A stretch of 64,000 nucleotides of DNA from assembly GCF_038007465.1 (NCBI RefSeq), contig NZ_JBBOXF010000001.1, forward strand, positions 2,677,001-2,741,000, in the 5' to 3' direction. Made by a program: the position numbers and the translations under genes. The first letter of the stretch is position 1. Every line of letters starts with the position of its first letter. The DNA comes from Sporosarcina sp. FSL K6-1508 (GTDB taxonomy: Bacteria; Bacillota; Bacilli; Bacillales_A; Planococcaceae). The notes under the pieces were generated by a model that saw only the letters and a list, made by a program, of their open reading frames with translations, was not told the origin of the DNA and did not search any database. This document shows, piece after piece, positions 1 to 7,912 of this stretch.

Positions 1-353
1 AAACTTTGGTGACGAATAGCGGTAGCATTCTGGATTTAACCGAAGAAAATACTGAAGCTGACAATACAGATCTTCAATGGTTTAAAAAAAATATCAATGC
101 ACAAGCACTTCCTAATGGCTATTGTCGTTTACCAGTAATTGCGGGACCGTGTCCTCACGCAAATGCTTGTTTAGATTGTACGAACTTCTGTACAAGTAAA
201 CAATTTCTAAATGAACATGAAGAGCACTTAGACCGAACTAAAGAAATATTAAATAGGGCTAAACAGAACCAATGGCAGCGTCAGGTTGAAACTAACGAAC
301 GTGTTAAAAATAGATTAGAGCAAATTATTCATTCGTTAAAGGAGACGAATTAA
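1..353 (+). CDS. tnpB: Tn554-family transposase TnpB, C-terminal part (cut by window edge)
   Basis: The reading frame is already open at the first base, so the gene starts outside the window. The visible last ~117 residues carry a cysteine/histidine cluster (GPCPHANACLDCTNFC) followed by a charged, helical tail, as in the C-terminus of the large Tn554 tyrosine recombinase TnpB. It ends one base before a TnpC-like gene, which is the Tn554 order tnpA-tnpB-tnpC. In that family TnpA and TnpB are tyrosine recombinases that insert the element site-specifically into radC. The TTG at base 6 is not a credible start. The family call rests on recognised motif and gene order, not on a search. Confidence 0.85.
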   Translation, partial: TLVTNSGSILDLTEENTEADNTDLQWFKKNINAQALPNGYCRLPVIAGPCPHANACLDCTNFCTSKQFLNEHEEHLDRTKEILNRAKQNQWQRQVETNERVKNRLEQIIHSLKETN

Positions 354-354
354 G

Positions 355-720
355 ATGACTAGAAAGAGTAACACAACTGCCATAATTCAACTATCCAAAG
401 AAAAGTCGGAGAAGACAAGAATTAGGGTTGAAAAGACAATTTCAGAGATGGCACTGAAAAAAGAGAAGATTAATTTTAATTCCGTTGCACAAAAAGCAAG
501 TGTTTCAAAGTCATGGCTGTACAAACAAAAAGACATTAGAACTAGAATAGAGACATTAAGAGGGATGCAAATAAGTGAATTAGTTCCCCGTAAACAGAGT
601 AAAAACCTTCGTTCAGAAGATAGTTTAATTAAGACATTAAAAATCCGAATAAAGGCACTAGAAGAAGAAAACAAACAATTAAGGGATCAAGTTCAAAAAT
701 TACATGGCAAGTTGTTTTAG
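355..720 (+). CDS. tnpC: Tn554-family transposition protein TnpC
   Basis: A 121-residue basic protein starting with ATG one base after the tnpB stop; Tn554 TnpC is about the same length (125 aa). The middle has a helix-turn-helix-like stretch (VAQKASVSKSWLYK, about residues 44-57). The last third (about residues 88-119) is a heptad-like coiled coil ending LEEENKQLRDQVQKLH. TnpC is an accessory factor that influences orientation and efficiency of Tn554 transposition. It is followed by a gap without a gene and then the 3' end of the oppositely oriented pckA. Same A+T-rich composition as the rest of the element. Confidence 0.88.
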   Translation: MTRKSNTTAIIQLSKEKSEKTRIRVEKTISEMALKKEKINFNSVAQKASVSKSWLYKQKDIRTRIETLRGMQISELVPRKQSKNLRSEDSLIKTLKIRIKALEEENKQLRDQVQKLHGKLF

Positions 721-884
721 AGGTCTTGTTGAATAAGATAAAATAGTACATTGCAAATTAAAACAAGAAAAGCACTCTGTTAAATATGGAGCAAGGCATT
801 CCCGAAGATCTTCTATGGTTAGACTACAGCTAATGTTACTGGATAGATAACATTCCCTTGGGGAAAAATCAAAATATACAAAAG

Positions 885-919
885 TAAGTGGAGAAAAACG
901 ACTCGTTTTTCTCCACTTA
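885..919. terminator. Bidirectional terminator between tnpC and pckA
   Basis: A perfect 14-bp inverted repeat (TAAGTGGAGAAAAA / TTTTTCTCCACTTA, arms 885-898 and 906-919) with a 7-base loop lies between the convergent tnpC and pckA ends, with T-rich sequence on the right. The stretch 721-884 before it holds no supportable gene. Confidence 0.7.
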
Positions 920-937
920 CCCTTTATTTTATGATTT

Positions 938-2446
938 TTATAAAAACTTCTCGAAATTTTCCCGAAATAGATTTGTTAATTTTGTTGCTTGGATATCATA
1001 AGCCTCTTTATCTTTCCATGTATTGCGGGGGTTAAGAATTTCAGATGGTACATTAGGACAACTTTTAGGTATGTTAAGACCAAAACTCCGTTCCATTTCA
1101 AATTCTGTATGTGCTAATTGACCTTCAATAGCTGCTGTAACCATCGCTCGAGTATGGGAAAGGGAAATACGTTCGCCTATTCCATAAGGGCCTCCTGACC
1201 AACCTGTATTAATTAAATAAACATCCACGTCATGTTTCCGAATTTTCTCTCGAAGCATTTCAGCATAAACTCTAGGTGATAATGGCAAGAATGGTGCACC
1301 AAAACAGGTTGAAAATGTTGCTTCTGGTTCTGTTATGCCCCTTTCAGTTCCAGCTAATTTACTGGTATAACCTGAAAGAAAATAATACATGGCATGTTCT
1401 TTTGATAATTTAGAAATGGGTGGTAAAACACCGAACGCATCTGCTGTTAAAAAGAAAATAACATTTGGATGTCCTGCCGTACTCGGATTAAGAGCATGCG
1501 GAATGTTATGGATCGGATAAGCTGCTCGTGTGTTTTCTGTTAAACTACAATCATTATAATCTGCCAAATGTGTATGAGGATCGATTATGACATTTTCTAA
1601 AACAGATCCATAAGTAATCGCGCGAAATATTTCTGGTTCTTTTTCCTCTGATAAGTTGATGCATTTTGCGTAACAACCACCTTCAATATTAAATACACCT
1701 TTGTCTGACCAACCATGTTCATCATCACCAATTAACATACGATTAGCATCTGCTGAGAGAGTGGTCTTTCCCGTACCTGATAAACCAAAAAATAAAGCAA
1801 CATCTTCATTTAATCCTTTATTTGCAGAACAATGCATAGAAAGAACATCATTAATTGGTAAAAGATAATTCATTATAGTAAAAATCGATTTTTTAATCTC
1901 TCCTGCGTACTGTGTTCCTCCAATCAATACGATTTTTTTATCGAAATTAATCACAATAAAAGTTTCGGAATTTGTTCCATGAATGGAAGGTGTAGCTTCA
2001 AAATTAGGAACGCAGATTACAGTGAAATCTTCTTTGTGTACAGCTAACTCTTCTTTTGTTGGACGAATAAATAATTGATGAGCAAATAAATTATGCCAAG
2101 CATACTCGTTAATGATTCGAATAGGTAGACGATATGCTTGATCGGCTCCAGCGAACCCATCAAATACAAATAGTTCTTTTTCTTCTAGATAATTAGAAAC
2201 ATCCTTTAAAAGAAGATCAAAATTTGCTGACGTCATTTGTTGATTTGTTTTCCAATCAATTGCAAGTTCAGAGGCAAGTTCTTTAACAATAAATTTATCT
2301 TTAGGTGAACGGCCTGTATATTTACCTGTTTTCGCTACTATCGCGCCACCAGAAGAAAGTTGAACCTCTTTACGCTTGATAGCGATTTTTATTAGTTGAC
2401 TAGGTGTTATATTAAAATGTAATTTGAGTGCGTTGTTTAGTCCCAT
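938..2446 (-). CDS. pckA: Phosphoenolpyruvate carboxykinase (ATP)
   Basis: A 502-residue ATP-dependent PEP carboxykinase, which interconverts oxaloacetate + ATP and PEP + CO2 + ADP in the cytoplasm. Seen: the substrate-binding TGRSPKDKF (about residues 44-52, Arg46), the P-loop GLSGTGKTTLS (about 219-229), the metal-binding LIGDDEHGW shortly after, and the late AGTERGITEPEATFSTCFG stretch. All are intact, so an active enzyme is expected. It is slightly shorter than B. subtilis PckA (about 527 aa). It is the last gene of a leftward arsR-sulP-pckA operon (34 bases after sulP) and ends in a strong hairpin. Unusual: it is cargo of a Tn554-like transposon. B. subtilis pckA lies elsewhere, so this may be a second, acquired copy; I cannot see the rest of the genome. 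Confidence 0.93.
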   Translation of the reverse strand: MGLNNALKLHFNITPSQLIKIAIKRKEVQLSSGGAIVAKTGKYTGRSPKDKFIVKELASELAIDWKTNQQMTSANFDLLLKDVSNYLEEKELFVFDGFAGADQAYRLPIRIINEYAWHNLFAHQLFIRPTKEELAVHKEDFTVICVPNFEATPSIHGTNSETFIVINFDKKIVLIGGTQYAGEIKKSIFTIMNYLLPINDVLSMHCSANKGLNEDVALFFGLSGTGKTTLSADANRMLIGDDEHGWSDKGVFNIEGGCYAKCINLSEEKEPEIFRAITYGSVLENVIIDPHTHLADYNDCSLTENTRAAYPIHNIPHALNPSTAGHPNVIFFLTADAFGVLPPISKLSKEHAMYYFLSGYTSKLAGTERGITEPEATFSTCFGAPFLPLSPRVYAEMLREKIRKHDVDVYLINTGWSGGPYGIGERISLSHTRAMVTAAIEGQLAHTEFEMERSFGLNIPKSCPNVPSEILNPRNTWKDKEAYDIQATKLTNLFRENFEKFL

Positions 2447-2480
2447 TTTATATCCATCCTTTTTAGTTATCTTTTATTTT

Positions 2481-4235
2481 TTATATTTCTAGTAATTTAG
2501 ACTCCTTTTTATCGAGATTTCCTGTATGTGAAAGTTGATTGCATTCATGAAAAGCGAAATGCTTACATCCTAAACATTTATTATGGTTAATTTCTGAGAT
2601 GGAATAGTCAATGGCTTCGCCTGTACGACTAAATATATACTTTTCACCAATTTCATCATAAAGACCAGACTTTTTCAATGACTTTTTCAAATCATCAACT
2701 ATACCTGAAAGCACAAGAATTCCACCTTGTTTTTTATAATAATTGACAATATTCTTCAAATTCGCTTCACCTGTCGAATCGATGAACGGTACTTTCCCCA
2801 TACGTAAAATCAAGACAGTAGGTTCATAATGAATTGTATCCATTATGCGTTGTTCAAACACTTGTGCAGCACCAAAAAAAAGTGGCCCTTCAATTGTATA
2901 AATGCTAATTTGTGGGCAGTTATGAGCTTCGTTAACTACATGGGATTGAACAATTTCATTCTTATGAGTGTGGTCTGGTAACACTTTGGAAACAACCAAC
3001 ATATTACTCATGCGTTTTGCGAATAAAACGACAGCTAAGATGAGACCAACCATAACTGCTATCGTAATACTGGTGAAGACAGTTAAAAGAAATGTAACCA
3101 ATAAAATAAGAGAATCGCCACTTTTCATTTTCAACACATGAAGAAACTGTTTTCTTTCACTCATATTCCAAGCCACTATCATTAAAACAGGCGCCATACT
3201 AGCTAACGGAATAAGTGAAGCATAGGGTGCTAATATTAAGAGGGTTAATAAAACAAAAATCCCATGAATAATCCCTGACATAGGAGAAGTAGCACCAGAT
3301 TTAATATTTGTCGCTGTTCGTGCAATTGCACCTGTAGCTGGAATTCCTCCAAATAAAGGAGTAATGATATTTGCAATTCCTTGGCCCATTAATTCACGAT
3401 TACTATTGTGTTTACTATTCGTCATCCCATCTGCTACTACAGCGGATAAGAGAGATTCAATTCCTCCCAATATAGCAATTACAAATGCAGGTACTATTAA
3501 ACGCTGTATTCTTTCCCATGTTATATCGGGAAAGCGAAAATGAGGGAGTTGGCTTGGAATTTCTCCAAAGGTGGAGCCTATAGTTGAAATATTGCCTGAA
3601 AAGAATACTGTTGCTATTATTGTTGTTACGATTAAACCAATTAGTGATCCAGGAACTTTCGGCAATAATTTCGGTGTGAGTAAAATGACGAAAAGACACA
3701 ATATGGCAATTCCTATACTATAAAAATTCATTGTATCAATATGAAAGATAATTTCCTTCATGTTGTCAATGAACTTCTCATGTTTTTCAAGCCCTGTCAG
3801 TCCAAAGAAATTTTCAATTTGCCCTGTGAAAATAATAATGGCAATCCCTGAAGTAAAACCAATTGTGACAGGACGAGGGATGAATTTAATCAAAGAACCT
3901 ATTTTAAAAATCGCCATTAAACACAAGATAATACCGGCTAAAAAACCAGCAAGTAATAAATCTGTATATCCATAAGCTATGACAATCCCAAAAAGAATAG
4001 GTACGAAAGCACCAGTAGGTCCTCCAATTTGATATTTCGATCCACCAAATAAAGAAATTAAGATACCAGCAATACATGCTGTGTAAATCCCGTATTCTGG
4101 TTTCACACCTGATGCAATAGCAAATGCCATAGCTAATGGTATAGCAATTACCCCTACAATAACGCCTGAAAGAAGATCTTTTTGGAAATGCCGTATTGAA
4201 TAGTCATCAAATCTTCCTGTAAAAAAGCTTTTCAT
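2481..4235 (-). CDS. SulP-family anion permease with STAS domain and Cys/His tail
   Basis: A 584-residue SulP (SLC26-type) transporter. The hydrophobic part (about residues 20-410) gives ten or more membrane segments with the family motif GGPTGAFVP. A cytoplasmic STAS domain follows (about 437-550, with DSTG near its middle). Family substrates include sulfate and bicarbonate, and the sequence alone does not choose between them. After the STAS domain comes an unusual 35-residue tail with a possible metal- or redox-binding cluster, CLGCKHFAFHEC (Cys554, Cys557, His559, His563, Cys565). It lies between arsR and pckA in one operon. Pairing with PEP carboxykinase would fit a bicarbonate carrier; pairing with a chrA remnant would fit sulfate/chromate. 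Both are inference. Confidence 0.88.
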   Translation of the reverse strand: MKSFFTGRFDDYSIRHFQKDLLSGVIVGVIAIPLAMAFAIASGVKPEYGIYTACIAGILISLFGGSKYQIGGPTGAFVPILFGIVIAYGYTDLLLAGFLAGIILCLMAIFKIGSLIKFIPRPVTIGFTSGIAIIIFTGQIENFFGLTGLEKHEKFIDNMKEIIFHIDTMNFYSIGIAILCLFVILLTPKLLPKVPGSLIGLIVTTIIATVFFSGNISTIGSTFGEIPSQLPHFRFPDITWERIQRLIVPAFVIAILGGIESLLSAVVADGMTNSKHNSNRELMGQGIANIITPLFGGIPATGAIARTATNIKSGATSPMSGIIHGIFVLLTLLILAPYASLIPLASMAPVLMIVAWNMSERKQFLHVLKMKSGDSLILLVTFLLTVFTSITIAVMVGLILAVVLFAKRMSNMLVVSKVLPDHTHKNEIVQSHVVNEAHNCPQISIYTIEGPLFFGAAQVFEQRIMDTIHYEPTVLILRMGKVPFIDSTGEANLKNIVNYYKKQGGILVLSGIVDDLKKSLKKSGLYDEIGEKYIFSRTGEAIDYSISEINHNKCLGCKHFAFHECNQLSHTGNLDKKESKLLEI

Positions 4236-4340
4236 TATACCCCTTCTTTTTCTATGAATGATTAAAATAGTAAATTGATTGTATATTATTGATTGTTTAG
4301 GGAGTTATATCTATTTAAATTTCCATTGATTACTCCGATT

Positions 4341-4685
4341 CTATGATTTAGAAAGTGTATCTTCTTCATCTAATTCTTCTAACATAGAAAGGGTATCAAT
4401 TAAATGATTATTGAAGATTTCTCGTGTAACTATTAAAAGTTTTATAATGGATGGGTCGCGAAGTGAATAAACAACTCGTTTACCATTTTTGATACCAACT
4501 ACAATATTTTTAGAGCGTAATACACTTAGTTGTTGGGAAACTGCGGAACCTTCACTATTAAGAGTGCTTTGAATTTCTGTAACGCTCTTTTCTCCTTCTG
4601 ACAGTAATTCAAGAATCCGTATTCTTAGTGGATGTGCCAAGGCTTTAAAAAAATCAGCTTTAAATTGTTGTATATCTGTCCACAA
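4341..4685 (-). CDS. ArsR/SmtB-family transcriptional regulator without cysteines
   Basis: A 114-residue winged-helix repressor of the ArsR/SmtB fold. FKALAHPLRIRILELL is helix 2, followed by a recognition helix in SAVSQQLSVLRSKNIV and a wing around GKRVVYSL. ArsR proteins normally leave DNA when they bind a metal or other effector. This one contains no cysteine, so the classic helix-3 arsenic/cadmium site and persulfide sensing are not possible; its effector is unknown. It is the first gene of the leftward operon with sulP and pckA. A near-perfect palindrome lies 20 bases upstream of its start, so autoregulation of the whole operon is likely. A good GGAGGA ribosome site supports the chosen ATG. 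Confidence 0.88.
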   Translation of the reverse strand: MWTDIQQFKADFFKALAHPLRIRILELLSEGEKSVTEIQSTLNSEGSAVSQQLSVLRSKNIVVGIKNGKRVVYSLRDPSIIKLLIVTREIFNNHLIDTLSMLEELDEEDTLSKS

Positions 4686-4705
4686 TCAATTTTCCTCCTT
4701 TGACA

Positions 4706-4751
4706 AATTCGATTATACATATTCAAATGTTTGAATATGTATAATCGAATT
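4706..4751. promoter_or_regulatory. Palindromic operator upstream of arsR-sulP-pckA
   Basis: Perfect inverted repeat with 22-base arms (4706-4727 and 4730-4751) separated by TG. Its core ATATTCAAA-TG-TTTGAATAT has the ATTCAA/TTGAAT half-sites typical of ArsR/SmtB operators. Position just upstream of the arsR start fits repression by the ArsR protein. Very long arms for an operator of this type. Confidence 0.75.
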
Positions 4752-4842
4752 ATACCTCCAGTTCTTTTGATTTACAAATCATTTTAAGTTAAAAATACAG
4801 AAATGTAGTTTTCTATCGTTAATACCTAAATTAATTAGTTAA

Positions 4843-5034
4843 TCAACAATTCCTAGTGCGAAGTATCTTTACAGCGAACGACCAGACTTCGTTTATCCAT
4901 CCAGTTGGTACAAGTTCCTGTTCTAATAAAGGCAAAACGACATGATCCCCACCGAAAACTAAATTTACAGGGGTAAACGAAATAAAAAGGCGACCACTCA
5001 TTTGAAGTGCCCCCATAAAGTTAAACAGTTTTTC
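4843..5034 (-). pseudogene. chrA: Fragment of a chromate transporter (ChrA) gene
   Basis: On the minus strand a 63-codon open stretch reads ...GRLFISFTPVNLVFGGDHVVLPLLEQELVPTGWI... (quoted in part). The FGGxHVVLPLL...VPTGW signature is that of ChrA chromate/anion transporters, where it forms the repeated membrane motif. There is no start codon at the proper place and an in-frame stop lies just upstream (5035-5037). After PTGWI the frame runs only about 15 residues to a stop, so just one internal piece of the gene survives. It lies between the arsR operator and radC, probably a decayed cargo gene of the transposon. Confidence 0.6.
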
Positions 5035-5158
5035 TTATCTTTTTTGACTAATTCTTTCATAAAAAAGGTAATTTTATAATTTAGTTATGCTAACTCTGAA
5101 GACATGTAGTCAAAGCCAAGAGATTGCTTTCATAATATTTCTCCCACTTTACTATTGA

Positions 5159-5302
5159 TATCAGCCCTCACCGTCTCCTGAAGATGTTGAAGTAACCAAG
5201 AGACTTATAGAAGCTGGTTCAATTATGGGGATCGAAGTTCTCGATCATGTTATCATCGGCGACCATCAATTTTTAAGTTTAAAAGAGAAGGGATATATGT
5301 GA
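5159..5302 (+). pseudogene. radC: 3' remnant of radC (JAB-domain protein)
   Basis: A 47-residue open stretch reading PSPSPEDVEVTKRLIEAG... and ending LDHVIIGDHQFLSLKEKGYM, which is the conserved C-terminus of RadC including the DHxIIGD element of the JAB metalloprotease-like domain. The homology begins abruptly at about 5162 with a stop codon at 5156-5158, so this is the part of radC downstream of a Tn554-type insertion. In B. subtilis radC lies directly before mreB, as here. GATGTT at 5183-5188 corresponds to the Tn554 core site GATGTA. Confidence 0.82.
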
Positions 5303-5448
5303 CTTTATTCTGAAATAATCCTTCGAATGGCATGAAAAATCAATCAGGGTATATGTGACACTGTGAATTTGTTCTCCTTTCCGTTATACTATGGTGTATG
5401 ATTTCATGAATGCCGTAATTAACGGTTAAGGAGAAAGGAAGAACACAT

Positions 5449-6465
5449 TTGTTTGGATTTGGATCAAGAGATGTCGGGATTGACCTCGGCACAGCAAATA
5501 CATTAGTTTTCATTAAAGGAAAAGGCATTGTCCTCAGAGAGCCTTCAGTAGTAGCGAAAAATACACATACGGGTGAAATTGTTGCAGTCGGTAGCGCTGC
5601 GAGAAATATGATTGGTCGTACACCTGGATCTATTGTGGCAACACGCCCAATGAAAGATGGCGTCATTGCTGACTTTGAAATTACAACAGCTATGATTGAA
5701 CATTACATGAAAGAAGCAACGAAAGCATCAGGCGGGGCATGGAAAAAGCCGAACGTCTTGATTTGTGTGCCTTATGGAATTACTTCAGTTGAACAGCGCG
5801 CGGTTATTGATGCTTCACGCCAAGCTGGAGCAAAAGAAGCATTTACAATCGAAGAACCTTTTGCGGCTGCAATCGGAGCAAATCTACCTGTTTGGGAACC
5901 TACTGGTAGTATGGTCGTCGATATTGGTGGCGGAACGACAGAAGTCGCAGTCATTTCACTTGGCGGAATCGTAACGAGTGAATCAATCCGTGTCGGCGGT
6001 GACACGATGGATGGCGCGATTATTAGCTATATCCGTAAAATGTACAACTTGACCATCGGTGAACGAACGGCGGAAGCTATTAAAATTGAAATCGGTTCTG
6101 CCAAAGTAATTGGCAAGACGGAGAAGATGGAAATCCGTGGGCGCGATCTTCTAACTGGCCTGCCGAAAACAATTGAAATCTCTTCAGATGAAATAGCAGA
6201 AGCATTGCGGGAATCGATTTCACAAATCATTGATGGCGTGAAAAAGACGCTTGAAACAACACCTCCGGAATTATCATCGGATGTCATGGAACGAGGAATT
6301 GTTCTAACAGGTGGTGGTGCGTTGCTTCAGAATCTTGATAAAGTCATTTCCGATGAAACACAAATGCCTGTTTTCATAGCAGAAGATCCACTAGATTGTG
6401 TTGCTATCGGTACTGGTAAAGCATTAGATAATTTTGAACTGATTAAAAAAATGCAAGGTAGATAA
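5449..6465 (+). CDS. mreB: Rod shape-determining protein MreB
   Basis: A 338-residue bacterial actin that assembles membrane-bound filaments and directs the elongation cell-wall machinery. Seen: phosphate-1 loop DLGTANT (residues 12-18), phosphate-2 loop DIGGGTTEVAVIS (about 157-169) and the adenosine loop GGGALLQNLD near residue 288. The N-terminal FGFG is the usual membrane-contact start. It begins with TTG after an AAGGAGAAAGGA ribosome site. First gene of the mreBCD-minCD cluster, with a TTATACT -10-like element around 5384-5390. Length and motifs are normal for the family. Confidence 0.97.
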   Translation: MFGFGSRDVGIDLGTANTLVFIKGKGIVLREPSVVAKNTHTGEIVAVGSAARNMIGRTPGSIVATRPMKDGVIADFEITTAMIEHYMKEATKASGGAWKKPNVLICVPYGITSVEQRAVIDASRQAGAKEAFTIEEPFAAAIGANLPVWEPTGSMVVDIGGGTTEVAVISLGGIVTSESIRVGGDTMDGAIISYIRKMYNLTIGERTAEAIKIEIGSAKVIGKTEKMEIRGRDLLTGLPKTIEISSDEIAEALRESISQIIDGVKKTLETTPPELSSDVMERGIVLTGGGALLQNLDKVISDETQMPVFIAEDPLDCVAIGTGKALDNFELIKKMQGR

Positions 6466-6484
6466 GTGAGGGAGGATAAGGGCA

Positions 6485-7378
6485 ATGCCGCGATTTTTTT
6501 CAAATAAACGTTTGATATTACTGCTTGTGGGCGTTATCGTCCTTGTGGCTTTAATTTCATTCTCCCTCAAAGACCGGCAGAATGCCTCCCTTCCAGAACA
6601 AGTTGTGAAAGACGTCGTCGGCTTCGGGCAATCCCTTTTCTCGAAGCCGGCGCACTACATAACGAACGTCATTGGGAATATTGATGGGATTTTGAATACA
6701 TACGAAGAAAATAAACATTTAAAAGTTAGATTAAGTGAATACGCCTCTGGACAAGCCGAACTGGCGGATGTTAAAGCAGAAAACAAACGTCTACTTGAAA
6801 TCATCGGCAAAGAGGATGATTTACGTGTGTACGAACCGTTACAAGCCACGGTCATCTCTCGTAACCCTGATCAGTGGGAAGAAAAAATCATCATTGATAA
6901 AGGTAAAGTGCACGGTATCAAGGAAAATATGGCGGTCATTACAGCGAATGGTCTGATTGGGAAAATTGTACTTGTCAATAAATTCACTTCAACGGTGGAA
7001 CTATTGTCGACCGAAAACCGTAATTTTCGTGTCGCTGCAGTCATTTCAGGTGGAGAAGCCTTCGGACTCATCGAAGGATACGACCGGAAACGCAGCGAAC
7101 TTATCATGAAGCGAATCGATTCAAGCTTTGAAGTTAAAGTGGGTCAAAAAGTTATTTCCTCAGGACTTGGCGGTATTTTTCCAAAAGGAATTCTGATTGG
7201 AGAAGTAACAGAAGTATCGACAGACGACTATGGACTGACAAAGTTGGCCTATATCCGTCCAGCGGCAGATTTTTCGTTACTGGATCATGTCATCATTGCA
7301 AAGCGCTCATCGACTATTTATGATAAAGGGACAGACGGAGACAATACTTCAGAAACTGAGGGGGAGGATGGATCATGA
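6485..7378 (+). CDS. mreC: Rod shape-determining protein MreC
   Basis: A 297-residue bitopic membrane protein that links MreB/MreD to the peptidoglycan synthases outside the cell. One N-terminal membrane segment (about residues 10-25) is followed by a coiled coil (about 60-110, around ENKHLKVRLSEY...ENKRLLEI) and then the two beta domains with GLIGKIV and GLGGIFPKGI stretches. The C-terminal tail is acidic and low in complexity (DGDNTSETEGED). It starts 20 bases after mreB behind GGGAGG and its stop overlaps the mreD start by four bases (ATGA), so the two are translationally coupled. Confidence 0.96.
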   Translation: MPRFFSNKRLILLLVGVIVLVALISFSLKDRQNASLPEQVVKDVVGFGQSLFSKPAHYITNVIGNIDGILNTYEENKHLKVRLSEYASGQAELADVKAENKRLLEIIGKEDDLRVYEPLQATVISRNPDQWEEKIIIDKGKVHGIKENMAVITANGLIGKIVLVNKFTSTVELLSTENRNFRVAAVISGGEAFGLIEGYDRKRSELIMKRIDSSFEVKVGQKVISSGLGGIFPKGILIGEVTEVSTDDYGLTKLAYIRPAADFSLLDHVIIAKRSSTIYDKGTDGDNTSETEGEDGS

Positions 7379-7899
7379 TCCGGTTCATCATCCCTCTTAT
7401 TGCCGTGTTATTGTTTTTCCTAGAGCCTGTGTTCAGTCTTTTTTCACCAATTGATATTGAGGGTAGTAGTTATACGCTTGTTCCGAGGTTTGTCATCGTG
7501 TACCTTATCTTTATAGCAGTCTATTACAGTCGCCAACGTGCAATCATTTACGGAATCGGCCTTGGACTCTTGTATGATATGTTTCATATTGATATTATTG
7601 GATTATATGCATTTCTCTATCCCTTGATCTGCTTTATTGCAACCTTAATTATTCGCCAAGTTCATCGCCATATTGTCACGGTGATGTTCCTAGCGCTGAT
7701 CCTGATTAGTGTGCTAGAAGTATTATCATACTTTTTCGCCAGCCTTGTTTCATTGACATCAATTGGACTCGATGAATTTATCACAGGCAGGCTGATACCA
7801 ACGATAATTGCCAATTCTATTTTTGTTGGTATGTTCGGTTGGTTTTTCAAAACTCTTATTTATAAAAGAGTAGTAGAGCGACAAAGCGAAACTTTGTAA
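7375..7899 (+). CDS. mreD: Rod shape-determining protein MreD
   Basis: A 174-residue, almost entirely hydrophobic protein with about five membrane helices, as usual for MreD, which works with MreC and RodA/PBP2 in lateral wall growth. Recognised from composition, length and its fixed place between mreC and minC. Motif-like residues are LLYDMFHIDIIGLY near the middle. Start overlaps mreC by four bases. A GC-poor, aromatic-rich sequence typical of MreD; no sign of damage. Confidence 0.93.
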   Translation: MIRFIIPLIAVLLFFLEPVFSLFSPIDIEGSSYTLVPRFVIVYLIFIAVYYSRQRAIIYGIGLGLLYDMFHIDIIGLYAFLYPLICFIATLIIRQVHRHIVTVMFLALILISVLEVLSYFFASLVSLTSIGLDEFITGRLIPTIIANSIFVGMFGWFFKTLIYKRVVERQSETL

Positions 7900-7912
7900 A
7901 AGAAAATGCGGG

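Larger units (their letters stand above)
1..5160 (+). mobile_element. Right part of a Tn554-family transposon inserted in radC
   Basis: The segment runs from tnpB/tnpC at the left edge to the place where RadC coding sequence resumes (about 5160-5188). Tn554 elements insert in radC at a GATGTA core. Here GATGTT lies at 5183-5188 inside the surviving radC tail, in the conserved PSPED coding stretch. Cargo read from the sequence: arsR-sulP-pckA on the minus strand and a chrA fragment. The segment is visibly richer in A+T than the mre region that follows. The left end and the first half of radC are outside the window, and the exact right junction is uncertain by about 30 bases. Confidence 0.75.

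Noticed and set aside
721..884. Possible transposase remnant (…QGIPEDLLWLDY-like short frame near 785-830)
   Set aside because: Only about 18 codons with no start and no clear family; cannot be told from chance.
5340..6287. Several minus-strand frames opposite mreB
   Set aside because: Shadow frames of a highly conserved gene; no start signals.
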